NCBI GenBank assembly: GCA_964511945.1
Contig: CAZEHO010000009.1
Span: 1 to 64,000 of the forward strand
Length of the DNA: 64,000 nt
Direction of reading: 5' to 3'
From: CAZEHO01 sp964511945
GTDB taxonomy: Bacteria > Actinomycetota > Acidimicrobiia > Spongiisociales > UBA11373
The position numbers were made by a program, and so were the translations under genes. Every line of letters begins with the position of its first letter. The first letter of the stretch is position 1. The notes beneath the pieces were generated by a model. The model saw only the letters and a list, made by a program, of their open reading frames with translations, did no database searches and was not told the DNA's origin. Below are positions 9,004-18,141 of this stretch, in pieces.

Positions 9004-10286
9004 GGGCCCTCGTCATCGGCGCCGCCGTCAGCGGCACCGCCGCCATGCGGCTCCTCACCGCCCGGGGCCATCGGGTGACGGTCTACGACGCCGACCCCGA
9101 TGCAGCCGCTGCGCTGGTCGGATCCGTGGCGGCGCACGGCGGGACCTGGGAGCCGCGGCTCCTCGACGGGATCGACGTTGTGGTGGTGAGCCCCGGTGTG
9201 CCCGAGCACGCCGCCCCGATCCAGGATGCGCTGGCAGCCGGCCTGCCCGTGTGGAGCGAGATCGAACTCGCCGCCCGGCACCTCGACGTCCCGATGGCGG
9301 CCGTCACCGGCACCAACGGCAAGACCACGGTAACCGCACTGGCGGCGGCGATGCTGGAGGCGTCGGGGAAGTCCGCGGCCGCCGTCGGCAACATCGGTGA
9401 TCCGCTGTGCGATGCGGTGGGGACCGACCGGGATGTCCTCGTCGTCGAGGCGTCGAGTTTTCAGCTCAGGTTCATCGACACCTTCCGGGCGCACGCCGCG
9501 GTGCTCCTCAATGTCGCTCCCGACCACCTGGACTGGCACGGCACGGTGGAGGCCTATGCCGCCGCCAAGGCACGGATCTGGGAACGGCAGGGTACGGACG
9601 ATGTGATCATCTTCGACTCCGACGATCCCGGTGCGGTCGCCGCGGTCGCCGGAGCGCCGTCCCGCCGCGTTCCGGTGAGCGGGCACACCCGTCCTTCGGG
9701 CGGCCTCGGACCCGAGGATGGTGCGTTGCGCATCGGCGACCTCGATCTCCCGCTGAATGACCTCTCCAGCACCGATGCTGCGTTCGTCGTCGATACCGCG
9801 GCGGCCGCTGCAGTCGCCCTCGTAATGGGAGGCACCCCGGCCGGGGTGGCCGCTGCGGCCACCACATTCCAGCCGGCGGCACATCGCCGCCAGGTGGTGG
9901 GCAACTGGGATGGGGTCGCTTGGGTTGACGACTCCAAGGCGACCAACCCGCACGCCGCGGCCGCCGCCATCCGTTCCTATCCGTCGGTCGTCCTGATCGC
10001 CGGTGGGCGCAACAAGGGTCTCGACGTCGGCGCTCTCGGCATCGAGCGCAACGTCAAGTTCGTCGTCGGCCTCGGTGAGGCCGGCTCCGATGTGGTGGCA
10101 ACCGCCGCCGCCGGCGCCATTGCGGCGAACCTCGACGAGGCCGTCGCCCTGGCCGATCGGCACTCAGTGGCGGGCGACACCGTGCTCCTCGCACCGGGAT
10201 GCGCCAGCTTCGACATGTTCGACTCCTACAGCGACCGTGGTGATCAATTTGCTGCTGCGGTGCTCGAACGCAAGGAAGCGACATGA
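9000..10286 (+). CDS. murD: UDP-MurNAc-L-alanine:D-glutamate ligase MurD
   Basis: 428 residues, slightly short for MurD. It adds D-glutamate to UDP-MurNAc-L-Ala. The N-terminal Rossmann-like domain begins RALVIGAAVSGTAA, P-loop Lys108 lies in GTNGKTT, and DDSKATNPHA with AGGRNKG marks the C-terminal domain. The start is TTG at 9000: it is the only start compatible with the conserved N-terminus, and it overlaps the mraY TGA as TTGA. The ATGA overlap with ftsW follows at 10283. Confidence 0.93.
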   Translation: MRALVIGAAVSGTAAMRLLTARGHRVTVYDADPDAAAALVGSVAAHGGTWEPRLLDGIDVVVVSPGVPEHAAPIQDALAAGLPVWSEIELAARHLDVPMAAVTGTNGKTTVTALAAAMLEASGKSAAAVGNIGDPLCDAVGTDRDVLVVEASSFQLRFIDTFRAHAAVLLNVAPDHLDWHGTVEAYAAAKARIWERQGTDDVIIFDSDDPGAVAAVAGAPSRRVPVSGHTRPSGGLGPEDGALRIGDLDLPLNDLSSTDAAFVVDTAAAAAVALVMGGTPAGVAAAATTFQPAAHRRQVVGNWDGVAWVDDSKATNPHAAAAAIRSYPSVVLIAGGRNKGLDVGALGIERNVKFVVGLGEAGSDVVATAAAGAIAANLDEAVALADRHSVAGDTVLLAPGCASFDMFDSYSDRGDQFAAAVLERKEAT

Positions 10287-11458
10287 CCGCACCGGTCATT
10301 CCCCTCCCGACCAGCAAGGTCGCACGCAGGGCAATGCGAGAGGCCGAGACTGCAGCGATCCGATCGTCGCGGGCAGTCGTCTTCATCTTGATCCCGGTCG
10401 TCCTGCTCATCGTCGTCGGCCTGGGAGCGATCCTTTCGGCCTCATCGGTGCCGGCGCTTCGGGAGACCGGCGACAGCCTGTACTTCTTCAAGCGCCAATC
10501 GGCGTGGCTGGGCGTCGGTCTCTCTCTGATGGTGGCGGCGGCGTGGCTGCCGCTCCGTTGGTGGCGCCGGATGGCCTTCCCCCTCTTCGTTTTCTCGGTG
10601 GTTCTCCTGGTCGGGGTGTTTCTCGTCGGCACCGAAGCCAACGGAGCCACCCGCTGGCTGACCGCAGGCCCGATTTCCATCCAGCCCTCTGAGGCCGCCA
10701 AGCTCACCACGATCCTGCTCCTGGCCACGCTGGTCAGCCGCAAGGAGAACTCGATGCATCGGCTGCGGGACTTCCTGTGGCCGGTGGCAGCGTCGGTCGG
10801 TGTGGTCGGGTTCCTGGTGCTCAAGCAGCCCGATCTGGGGACCACGCTGCTCATCGCCGCCAGTGCGTTCGCCATCCTGCTGGCGTCGGCCGCTCCCTTC
10901 CTGTACGTGTTCGGCTCGGCGCTGCTGGGGAGCATGGGTGCGCTCGTCGCCGCCGTGCTCTCCCCATACCGCTGGGCCCGCGTGACGTCCTTCCTCGGCG
11001 GGACCGCAGATCCCCTCAGCAGCGGGTATCAGGCGCAGCAGAGCCTGGTTGCGCTCGGAACGGGTGGCCTGTTCGGGGTCGGGCTGGGGGCGAGCCGGGC
11101 GCGCTGGTCGTTCCTGCCGAACGCGCACACCGATTTCGTCTTCGCCATCGTCGGTGAAGAAACCGGGCTGCTCGGGTCACTCACCGTCGTCCTGCTCTTC
11201 ATCTGTCTCACCATCGCCGGGTGCCTGGTCGCTTACCGGGCGAGCGACCGTTTCGGACGCCTGGTCGCAATCGGGATCACGACCTGGCTGATTGGGCAGG
11301 CGCTCATCAACATCGGCGGTGTCGCCGGCGTGCTGCCGATCACCGGCATCCCCCTCCCGTTCGTGTCGTTTGGCGGCAGTGCTCTCATCATGGAACTCGT
11401 CGCCGTCGGCATCCTGGTGCGGGTGGCTCGAGAGATCCGGATTCCGGACGCCGGATGA
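10283..11458 (+). CDS. ftsW: Septal peptidoglycan glycosyltransferase FtsW
   Basis: 391-residue SEDS-family membrane protein with about ten transmembrane helices and a cytosolic N-terminus of roughly 30 residues. It polymerises lipid II into glycan strands at the septum together with FtsI. Typical SEDS features are QPSEAAKL, KQPDLGTTLL, GYQAQQSLVALGTGGLFG, HTDFVFA and PLPFVSFGGS. Position between murD and murG and the partner ftsI in the same operon favour FtsW over RodA. It overlaps both neighbours as ATGA. Confidence 0.93.
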   Translation: MTAPVIPLPTSKVARRAMREAETAAIRSSRAVVFILIPVVLLIVVGLGAILSASSVPALRETGDSLYFFKRQSAWLGVGLSLMVAAAWLPLRWWRRMAFPLFVFSVVLLVGVFLVGTEANGATRWLTAGPISIQPSEAAKLTTILLLATLVSRKENSMHRLRDFLWPVAASVGVVGFLVLKQPDLGTTLLIAASAFAILLASAAPFLYVFGSALLGSMGALVAAVLSPYRWARVTSFLGGTADPLSSGYQAQQSLVALGTGGLFGVGLGASRARWSFLPNAHTDFVFAIVGEETGLLGSLTVVLLFICLTIAGCLVAYRASDRFGRLVAIGITTWLIGQALINIGGVAGVLPITGIPLPFVSFGGSALIMELVAVGILVRVAREIRIPDAG

Positions 11459-12534
11459 CCATCGCCATCGCCGCCGCTGGGACCGCCGGGCACGTCCAGC
11501 CCGCTCTGTCCATCGCAGAGGCGATGGTCGACCTGGGATGGGATCGCTGCGACATCCTCTTCCTGGGCGGCCGCCGCCATGCCGCCACGGCGGTCCCCGC
11601 CGCCGGGTTCGATTTCACCGGATTCGAACTCGTGAAGCTCGACCGGACACTCGCTCTCCGTCATCTGAAGATCCCGCTCGTGGTGCGGCGGACCGCAGCC
11701 GCCATGGAGCACACCCTCCGCGAGCGCGGGATCAAGGTCGTGCTGGGAATGGCCGGATACGTCACGGTGCCGGCCGCGATGGCGGCGCGGCGGTGCCGGC
11801 TCCCGCTTTACCTTCAGGAGCAGAACGCCAGTCCGGGTCTTGCCGCCAGGTACGCCGCCCGACGGGCGGAGCGGACCTTCCTCGGACTGCCGGGCGCGGC
11901 GGAACGCCTCCCACGCTCCGAAGTGCTCGGGAACCCGCTGCGGCCCGAACTGGCGGCGTTCGACCGTGATGCGCTTCGGGATGAGGCCCTTAGCTACTAC
12001 GACGTGGCACCGGGAACGAAGGTGCTCGGTGTCCTCGGTGGAAGTCTCGGAGCTCGCGTCCTGAACCAATCGCTCGAGTCGCTGGCCGCCGGCTGGTCGG
12101 GAGACCCGATAACGATCGTGCACCTCGCGGGTCGGACGGCGGCCGAGGAGATGCAGGGGCTTGCGGCGGCCTCGGCACTACCGTGGCGATGCGTTGCCTA
12201 CGAAGACCGGATGGACCTGTTTTTCGCCGCCGCCGACCTCGTGGTCTGCCGAGCCGGGGCGATGACCGTGAGCGAGGTCGCCGCAACCGGCACGGCTGCC
12301 GTGTTCGTCCCTCTCGAGCCGGTCGGGCAGCAGCACAACGCAGCGGCCCTGTCCTCCCGCGGCGCGGCGCGGCTCCTGCCGCAGTCGGATATCGGGATGC
12401 TCCCGTACGTCACCGCCGAACTCCTCTCCGATGACGGTGCCCGCGCCACCATGGCGGCGGCCGCCGCGGCCCAAGGTGCTCCCGAAGCGGCCGGCACCAT
12501 CGCCGCCCGAATTCTGGAGGCCGCCCGTGGTTGA
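11455..12534 (+). CDS. murG: UDP-GlcNAc:lipid I GlcNAc transferase MurG
   Basis: 359-residue GT-B glycosyltransferase (GT28) that converts lipid I to lipid II at the inner membrane face. The N-terminal glycine-rich loop AAGTAGHVQPAL is present, and the C-terminal UDP-GlcNAc site contains GGSLGARVLN, CRAGAMTVSE and PVGQQHNA. The usual first-loop sequence GGTGGH is changed here to AGTAGH, which keeps the histidine. Start ATG 11455 overlaps ftsW as ATGA. The murC start lies 8 nt inside its end. Confidence 0.93.
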   Translation: MTIAIAAAGTAGHVQPALSIAEAMVDLGWDRCDILFLGGRRHAATAVPAAGFDFTGFELVKLDRTLALRHLKIPLVVRRTAAAMEHTLRERGIKVVLGMAGYVTVPAAMAARRCRLPLYLQEQNASPGLAARYAARRAERTFLGLPGAAERLPRSEVLGNPLRPELAAFDRDALRDEALSYYDVAPGTKVLGVLGGSLGARVLNQSLESLAAGWSGDPITIVHLAGRTAAEEMQGLAAASALPWRCVAYEDRMDLFFAAADLVVCRAGAMTVSEVAATGTAAVFVPLEPVGQQHNAAALSSRGAARLLPQSDIGMLPYVTAELLSDDGARATMAAAAAAQGAPEAAGTIAARILEAARG

Positions 12535-13891
12535 TCTCACGATGCCGCGCCGGATCCACGTAGTCGGGGTTGCCGGCGCCGGGATGAGCGGTCTCGCCAA
12601 GTTGCTCGCCCAGGGCGGCCATCAGGTCAGTGGATCGGATCTCAAACCGGCCCGGGTGCTGCTGTCACTCGAGGGCCTCGGTGTCGCCACCTGGACGGGC
12701 CACCGCCCCGAGGAGGCGGCCGAGTGCGATCTCGTGGTCGTGTCGTCGGCCGTGCCAGATCGGGACCCGGAGGTACAGGCGGCCCGCGCCGCCGGAGTGG
12801 AAGTGTGGGAGCGCCCCCGGCTGCTCGCCACCATGACCGCTGTGAGCCCGGCGCTCGGGCTGACCGGCACCCACGGCAAGACGACGACCACCGCCCTCAC
12901 CATCGCTGCGCTCCGGGCACTCGGGCGCGATCCGTCGTTCATGGTGGGCGGCCAGCTCGTCGACCTCAACACCAACGCACATCTCGGGGAGCCCGGCTTG
13001 TTCGTGCTCGAAGCCGATGAGGCATTCGGTACCTTCCTCGATCTGTCGATGACCGGCCTCGTGATCACCAGCATCGAGGCCGATCACCTGGACTACTACG
13101 AGACCGTTGAGAATCTCGAGAACTCCTTCGCCGACGTCGCCCGCCGGGTTGACGGACCTGTGGTCGGGTGCATCGACGACCCCGGAGTCCGGCGCCTGCT
13201 CGAAGCAGTGCCCGGTGTGGTCACCTACGGCACCGATCCGGGAGCCGATTGGCGGATCGAATCGGTCGCCCACGAACCCGCCCTTGTGCGCTTCGGCCTC
13301 ATCCACGATGGAGCCACGGTGCCCGTCGAAGTGCCCCGTCCCGGCCTCCATGTCGCCCGCAATGCCGCCGGAGCCCTCGCGTTGCTGGGCGAATTGGGTC
13401 TCGATGTGGACGGTGCCGCGGCCGGTCTTGCTTCGTTCGGCGGGGTGCACCGGCGTTTTGAGGTTCGTCTCCGCCACGATGCGATCACCGTGGTCGACGA
13501 CTACGCCCACCACCCGACCGAAGTGGCGGCAACGCTCGAGGCGGCACGGCTCGGCCGCCCGGAACGGGTGATCGCCGTCTTCCAACCGCATCGCTACAGC
13601 CGCACCGAGGAGCTTGCTTCCGAGTTCGGTCCGGCGTTGGCCCCTGCCGATCGGGTCGTGGTGTCGGATGTGTACTCGGCCGGTGAACCTCCGATTCCCG
13701 GCGTCACCGGCCGCCTGGTGGCGAAGGCCGTCATCGAGGCGGGTGGGAACGTGCGCTATGTGCCGCGGCGTGTCGATCTGGCCACCGTGATCGCGGAGGA
13801 GACCCGTCCGGGGGACCTGGTCCTCCTGATGGGTGCCGGCGACATCACTTCTGTGCCCGACGAGCTGGCGCCACTGCTGTCGGAGCGATGA
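12527..13891 (+). CDS. murC: UDP-MurNAc:L-alanine ligase MurC
   Basis: 454 residues. It catalyses the first amino-acid addition of the stem peptide. The N-terminal VVGVAGAGMSGLA dinucleotide-like loop, the P-loop Lys118 in GTHGKTT, EADEAFGTF, and the C-terminal DDYAHHPTEV and FQPHRYSRT motifs identify it. GTG 12527 was chosen because GGAGG ends 6 nt before it; the ATG at 12542 is 15 nt further on and too far from that site. It overlaps murG by 8 nt and murB as ATGA. Confidence 0.93.
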   Translation: MVDLTMPRRIHVVGVAGAGMSGLAKLLAQGGHQVSGSDLKPARVLLSLEGLGVATWTGHRPEEAAECDLVVVSSAVPDRDPEVQAARAAGVEVWERPRLLATMTAVSPALGLTGTHGKTTTTALTIAALRALGRDPSFMVGGQLVDLNTNAHLGEPGLFVLEADEAFGTFLDLSMTGLVITSIEADHLDYYETVENLENSFADVARRVDGPVVGCIDDPGVRRLLEAVPGVVTYGTDPGADWRIESVAHEPALVRFGLIHDGATVPVEVPRPGLHVARNAAGALALLGELGLDVDGAAAGLASFGGVHRRFEVRLRHDAITVVDDYAHHPTEVAATLEAARLGRPERVIAVFQPHRYSRTEELASEFGPALAPADRVVVSDVYSAGEPPIPGVTGRLVAKAVIEAGGNVRYVPRRVDLATVIAEETRPGDLVLLMGAGDITSVPDELAPLLSER

Positions 13892-14802
13892 TGGAGGGCC
13901 TTGCCGCCCTTGCCGCCGAAGGTCTCCTCGCAGAGAACGTGCTTCTGGCTCCGATGACCACGTACCGGTTCGGAGGTCCGGCCCGGTATCTGCTGGAGGC
14001 CGGCGGCGAAGATGATGTGTTGCGGCTGGCCGCAGCCCTCCGGATTGATCCGATGCCGGTCGCGGCGCTGGGGCGAGGCAGCAACGTGGTGATCTCCGAC
14101 CGGGGGTTTCCCGGCGTCGTGATCCGCCCCGGGGCCGGTATGAGCTACGTGAGATTCGGTGACGGGGGACGGGTCGATGCCGGGGCTGCTCTGCCGTTGC
14201 CGATGCTGGCCCGCCGCACCGCCGAGGCGGGACGAGGCGGCCTCGAGTTCTATGTCGGGATTCCCGGGTCGGTCGGGGGAGCCGTTCGAATGAACGCTGG
14301 ATGCCACGGCTGCGATACCGCCGGCCGCCTGAGAACCGCCCGGGTGGTCGATCTGAATGAGGCGACGGTGCGGGATCGGTCGGCCGGGGATCTGGAGCTC
14401 TCCTACCGGCACAGCAACCTGCGGACGACCGACATCGTGGTGTCGGCTGCGTTCTCCACCTTCGAGCGCGATGCCGCCGATTGCGAGGAGGAGATCAGGG
14501 CGATCACCCGGTGGCGCAAGGAGCATCAGCCCGGTGGGACCTTCAACGCCGGAAGCGTGTTCAAGAACCCACCGGGAGATGCCGCCGGCCGCATCATCGA
14601 CGATCTCGGGCTCAAGGGATTTCGCGTCGGCGGGGTGGCGGTATCGGAACGCCATGCCAACTTCTTCGTCGCCGGATCGGAGGCAACGCCCCAGGATGTC
14701 TTCGACCTCGTTGCGGCGGTCCGGGACCGGGTCCGGTCGGCAACCGGGATCGATCTCACCTCGGAGATCCAGTTTCTCGGCCCGTTTGCGGGAGGGGAGT
14801 GA
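13888..14802 (+). CDS. murB: UDP-N-acetylenolpyruvoylglucosamine reductase MurB
   Basis: 304-residue FAD-dependent reductase that makes UDP-MurNAc from the enolpyruvyl intermediate with NADPH. The FAD-binding TTYRFGGPARYL and GRGSNVVISDRGF motifs, GIPGSVGGAVRMNAG, and the catalytic-serine region NAGSVFKNP followed by IIDDLGLKGFRVGG fit type II MurB proteins. Its stop overlaps the ftsQ start as TGATG. All cytoplasmic Mur ligases C to F, MurG and MurB are therefore in one transcript; murA is not in the window. Confidence 0.93.
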   Translation: MMEGLAALAAEGLLAENVLLAPMTTYRFGGPARYLLEAGGEDDVLRLAAALRIDPMPVAALGRGSNVVISDRGFPGVVIRPGAGMSYVRFGDGGRVDAGAALPLPMLARRTAEAGRGGLEFYVGIPGSVGGAVRMNAGCHGCDTAGRLRTARVVDLNEATVRDRSAGDLELSYRHSNLRTTDIVVSAAFSTFERDAADCEEEIRAITRWRKEHQPGGTFNAGSVFKNPPGDAAGRIIDDLGLKGFRVGGVAVSERHANFFVAGSEATPQDVFDLVAAVRDRVRSATGIDLTSEIQFLGPFAGGE

Positions 14803-15638
14803 TGGCCGTCAGGCTTGCTCCGGCTCCGGTGATCCCCGACCCGGCCCGCAAGCGGCGGCGCTGGCTGATCTGGGTGGCGGTGCTCGCAGTGGTGTTGATC
14901 GGGTCGGGAATCGGTGTCCTGCACTCATCGTGGCTGTCGGTCCACGAGATCGACATTCGCGGCGCCGAGCAAGCCGACGTCGCCGGGCGGGTCGCTGCCG
15001 CCGGGGTCGGCGAAGGGGCGATCATGCTCTGGGTGTCACCGGGGGAGCTAGAAGCGGCCGTACTTGCGGATCCGTGGGTCCGGGAAGCCCGGGTGCAGCG
15101 GGTGCTGCCGGACACATTGGTGGTCGACGTTCTCGAGCACACTCCGCTGCTGTGGGTCGAAGGTGCCAGCTCCTGGATGCTGGTGTCACGGGACGGCTCG
15201 GTCCTGGAGAACGTACCGGCAGCGGAGGACGGTCTGCTGCGGGTCAGTCTCTCCTTCCGCGACTACGGCCCCGGGGAGCTCCCCGAAGATCCCACCTGGA
15301 CCGAAGTGCTCGAACTGGCGCACGTGCTGGACCCGGCGCTGGCAGCAGGGTTCACGCTCGAAGAAGCTGCCGGGGTCGCCTCGGCAACAGTCGACGGCAC
15401 CCGGTTCGACTTCGGGCCGCCGGTCGATCTGGCCGACAAGGGCAGGGTGATGATGTCGATGCTGGCCGAGGAGGTGCCCGCCGGCTGGTCGGTCGATCTG
15501 GTGGCTCCGCGGCGCCCGGCACTGGTGCCGCCGAGCATGCGCGAGCAAGCCGAACTCAAGGTCGAGGCGCCCCGAGACGGGGCCGGGGTGCCGTCGGATG
15601 AGGCTCAGGTAGAGCCTGAGACAGCTCTCAACTCCTGA
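14802..15638 (+). CDS. ftsQ: Divisome protein FtsQ
   Basis: 278-residue bitopic membrane protein. It has a short basic cytosolic tail (KRRR), one transmembrane helix (about 24-45) and an extracytoplasmic POTRA domain beginning WLSVHEIDIRGAEQADVAG, followed by the FtsQ beta domain (HTPLLWVEG, WMLVSRDGSVLE). FtsQ links early and late divisome proteins. Start ATG 14802 overlaps the murB TGA by one base. The C-terminus is acidic and proline-containing. It is the last gene of the tightly overlapping run: 111 nt separate it from ftsZ. Confidence 0.88.
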   Translation: MAVRLAPAPVIPDPARKRRRWLIWVAVLAVVLIGSGIGVLHSSWLSVHEIDIRGAEQADVAGRVAAAGVGEGAIMLWVSPGELEAAVLADPWVREARVQRVLPDTLVVDVLEHTPLLWVEGASSWMLVSRDGSVLENVPAAEDGLLRVSLSFRDYGPGELPEDPTWTEVLELAHVLDPALAAGFTLEEAAGVASATVDGTRFDFGPPVDLADKGRVMMSMLAEEVPAGWSVDLVAPRRPALVPPSMREQAELKVEAPRDGAGVPSDEAQVEPETALNS

Positions 15639-15749
15639 CGCCGGGATGATCACTAGGCTTCTGGTCGAGGTTGAGCTTCGCGCGTCCTCCTGGAGGAAGG
15701 TCGGGCGCGCCGGGAGGATTGCTCCCATCTGGAGACCAAGGGGACTCGA
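15639..15749 (+). promoter_or_regulatory. ftsQ-ftsZ intergenic leader, probable ftsZ promoter region
   Basis: The only sizeable gap in the cluster after mraZ. It contains a TAGGCT hexamer at 15654-15659 that could be a -10 element, and a palindrome TCCTCC-T-GGAGGA at 15685-15697 whose second arm resembles a Shine-Dalgarno but lies too far from the ATG at 15750 to serve it. A separate ftsZ promoter here would fit the common higher demand for FtsZ. Promoter assignment is inference. Confidence 0.35.
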
Positions 15750-16847
15750 ATGACCACCCAATCGAATTCACCGCAGAGCTATCTGGCGGTGATCAAGGTC
15801 GTCGGTGTGGGCGGTGGTGGGGTCAACGCGGTGAACCGCATGATCGAGGCCGGATTGCGCGGCGTCGAATTCGTGGCGATCAACACCGATGCCCAGGCCC
15901 TGCTGATGTCCGACGCCGACATCAAGATCGATATCGGCCGCGACCTGACCCGCGGCCTCGGAGCCGGTGCGGATCCGGTCATCGGGAGCGATGCGGCCGA
16001 CGCCCACCGCGACGAGATCGAAGATGCCCTACGCGGGGCCGACATGGTGTTCATCACCGCCGGCGAGGGGGGCGGCACCGGCACCGGAGGTGCCCCGATC
16101 GTCGCCGAGGTGGCGCGTTCGGTGAGCGCTCTCACCGTTGCGGTCGTCACCCGTCCCTTCGGCTTTGAGGGCCGCCGCCGTTCGGTCCAGGCCGAGCAGG
16201 GAATCCAGGCCCTGCGCGAAGCCGTCGACACCCTCATCATCATCCCCAACCAGCGGTTGCTGGAGTACTCCGATGCGAAGCTCCCGATGGTCGACGCGTT
16301 CCGGCTTGCCGACGAGGTTCTGCTCCACGGCGTCGGTGGGATCACCGATCTGATCACGACACCAGGGCTCATCAATGTGGACTTCGCCGATGTGCGTTCG
16401 GTCATGGCCGAAGCCGGTTCGGCCGTCATGGGTATCGGGCGCGGCTCCGGTGAGGGGCGGGCTCGCCAGGCGGCCGACAAAGCCATCAGCAGCCCGATGC
16501 TCGAGACCACAATGGAAGGCGCCGGCGGCGTGCTGCTCAGCATTGCCGGACCGAACGACATGAGCCTGCACGAGGTCAACGAGGCGGCCATCGCAGTGTC
16601 GGAACACTGCGATCCGGACGCCAACGTGATATTCGGGGCGTTTGTCGATGACGGGATGGGCGACGAAATGCGGGTCACCGTCATCGCGGCGGGGTTCGAA
16701 ACCGACCGGAGCCGCCCATCGCTGCGGCCCCAGACGGCAAGCCCGACTCCCGGCAGCGCGCCGAAGCCCGAACGTCCGAAGCCGGCGGACCCGGAGGCAG
16801 ACGCCACGGACGACGACCTCGATATCCCGGACTTTCTCAAGGGATGA
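15750..16847 (+). CDS. ftsZ: Cell division GTPase FtsZ
   Basis: 365-residue tubulin homologue that forms the Z ring. The GTP-binding tubulin signature GGGTGTG is at residues 107-113, and VVGVGGGGVNAVNRM is near the N-terminus. A linker rich in proline and charged residues (about 320-350) leads to the conserved C-terminal peptide DDLDIPDFLKG, the docking site for partners. As ftsA is absent, SepF (18138-18764) is the likely membrane anchor binding this peptide. The stop overlaps the pgeF start as ATGA. Confidence 0.97.
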   Translation: MTTQSNSPQSYLAVIKVVGVGGGGVNAVNRMIEAGLRGVEFVAINTDAQALLMSDADIKIDIGRDLTRGLGAGADPVIGSDAADAHRDEIEDALRGADMVFITAGEGGGTGTGGAPIVAEVARSVSALTVAVVTRPFGFEGRRRSVQAEQGIQALREAVDTLIIIPNQRLLEYSDAKLPMVDAFRLADEVLLHGVGGITDLITTPGLINVDFADVRSVMAEAGSAVMGIGRGSGEGRARQAADKAISSPMLETTMEGAGGVLLSIAGPNDMSLHEVNEAAIAVSEHCDPDANVIFGAFVDDGMGDEMRVTVIAAGFETDRSRPSLRPQTASPTPGSAPKPERPKPADPEADATDDDLDIPDFLKG

Positions 16848-17470
16848 TTCTCCCCGACGGGATGCGTGGCGCAGCGTTCGGGGCTGCGGGGGACGGCAAC
16901 GGACGCGACGACCGCGAGGCCCGGAGCCGGATTTCCCGATCCCTCGGCATCCCCGAAGCGTGGGCCGCGGTCCGCCAGGTGCACGGCGCCGACGTCATCT
17001 GGGCGGAGCAGCCCGGCACCCTCGGTGACGCCGATGCGCTGGCGACGACCGTGCCGGGGCTCCCGCTGACGGTTGCCACCGCAGATTGTCTCCCCGTGGT
17101 GCTCGAATCTCCGGCCGCCGTCGGCATCGCCCACGCCGGGTGGCGCGGCGTCGCCGCCGGAGTGGTCGATGCGTTGCGCGCCTCAATGGCCGCGGCCGGT
17201 CATTATCCGGTCCAAGCTGCGATTGGTCCCGGCATCGGCCCATGCTGCTTTGAGGTCGGGCCGGAGGTGACCGCGGCGCTGCCGGATGCGGCGGCCACGA
17301 CGGAGTGGGGGACTCCGAGTGTTGATCTGCCGGGAGCGCTCGGGTCATCGCTGGAGGGGCTGGAGGTCTGGCGGGCGCCGGGCTGCACACGGTGTGATGC
17401 CGCTTACCACTCCTATCGGCGCAACGGCACGGCAGCACGTCAGGTGGCGGTGGCATGGCTGCCGGCCTAG
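16844..17470 (+). CDS. pgeF: Laccase-domain protein PgeF/YfiH
   Basis: 208 residues, somewhat short for this family of about 240. Family motifs VHGADV, TADCLPVVL, HAGWRG and GPGIGPCCFEVG hold the conserved His and Cys residues of the metal-binding site. Members act on purine nucleosides in some bacteria, and in E. coli remove misincorporated residues from peptidoglycan precursors. Its place directly after ftsZ with an ATGA overlap favours the wall-editing role. The shorter length comes from the N-terminus, which begins only about 30 residues before the VRQVHGADV motif. Confidence 0.88.
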   Translation: MILPDGMRGAAFGAAGDGNGRDDREARSRISRSLGIPEAWAAVRQVHGADVIWAEQPGTLGDADALATTVPGLPLTVATADCLPVVLESPAAVGIAHAGWRGVAAGVVDALRASMAAAGHYPVQAAIGPGIGPCCFEVGPEVTAALPDAAATTEWGTPSVDLPGALGSSLEGLEVWRAPGCTRCDAAYHSYRRNGTAARQVAVAWLPA

Positions 17471-18141
17471 CTGCGATCCGGGGCCGGATCGACGCCGCGG
17501 CGGTGCGAGCCGGGCGAGATCCCGCCGAGATCACCCTGGTCGCGGTCAGCAAGACCGCCGACCGGGCGGGTATCCGGGCGGCATATGACGCCGGGCAGCG
17601 GGACTTCGGGGAGAACCGGGCGGCGGCGCTCGCCGAGCGTTCCACCTGGCTCCCGGATGACGCCCGGTGGCACTTCATCGGACGCCTGCAGGGAAACAAG
17701 GTGCGCCTGGTACGGCCCGTAGCGCACCTGCTGCACTCCCTCGACCGTATCGATCTCACCCGGTACTGGCTGAAGGGCCGGGGGCTGCCGCCACCGGTTC
17801 TGGTACAGGTGAACATCGGTCGCGAACCACAGAAGGCCGGCGCGTTGGAGGAGGATGCGGCTGCGCTCGTCGGAGGAGCGATCGACCTCGGACTCGACGT
17901 CCGCGGTCTCATGGCGATGGCGCCGATGTCGGATGACCCCGAGGCATCCCGCCCCTACTTCCAGGACCTGGCCGCGCTGCGGACGGAACTGAGGGAGCGG
18001 TGGCCACAGCTGCGGGAGCTCTCGATGGGAATGACCGACGACTTCGAGGTCGCGATCGAGGAAGGTGCCACCATCTTGCGGATTGGACGGGCTATCTTTG
18101 ATCAGATCCCCGAAGACGAACGGGAGCAACCGTCGAGATGA
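17455..18141 (+). CDS. yggS: PLP homeostasis protein YggS (PLPBP)
   Basis: 228-residue single-domain alanine-racemase-like TIM barrel that binds pyridoxal phosphate without known enzymatic activity and buffers PLP levels. The Schiff-base lysine is Lys33 in LVAVSKT. FGENRAA, WHFIGRLQGNK and SMGMTDDFEVAIEEGATILRIG (split here as SMGMTDDF and AIEEGAT) are the family signatures. It overlaps the pgeF end by 16 nt and sepF by 4 nt. The yggS-sepF-yggT order is widespread in Gram-positive division clusters. Confidence 0.93.
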   Translation: MAAGLAAIRGRIDAAAVRAGRDPAEITLVAVSKTADRAGIRAAYDAGQRDFGENRAAALAERSTWLPDDARWHFIGRLQGNKVRLVRPVAHLLHSLDRIDLTRYWLKGRGLPPPVLVQVNIGREPQKAGALEEDAAALVGGAIDLGLDVRGLMAMAPMSDDPEASRPYFQDLAALRTELRERWPQLRELSMGMTDDFEVAIEEGATILRIGRAIFDQIPEDEREQPSR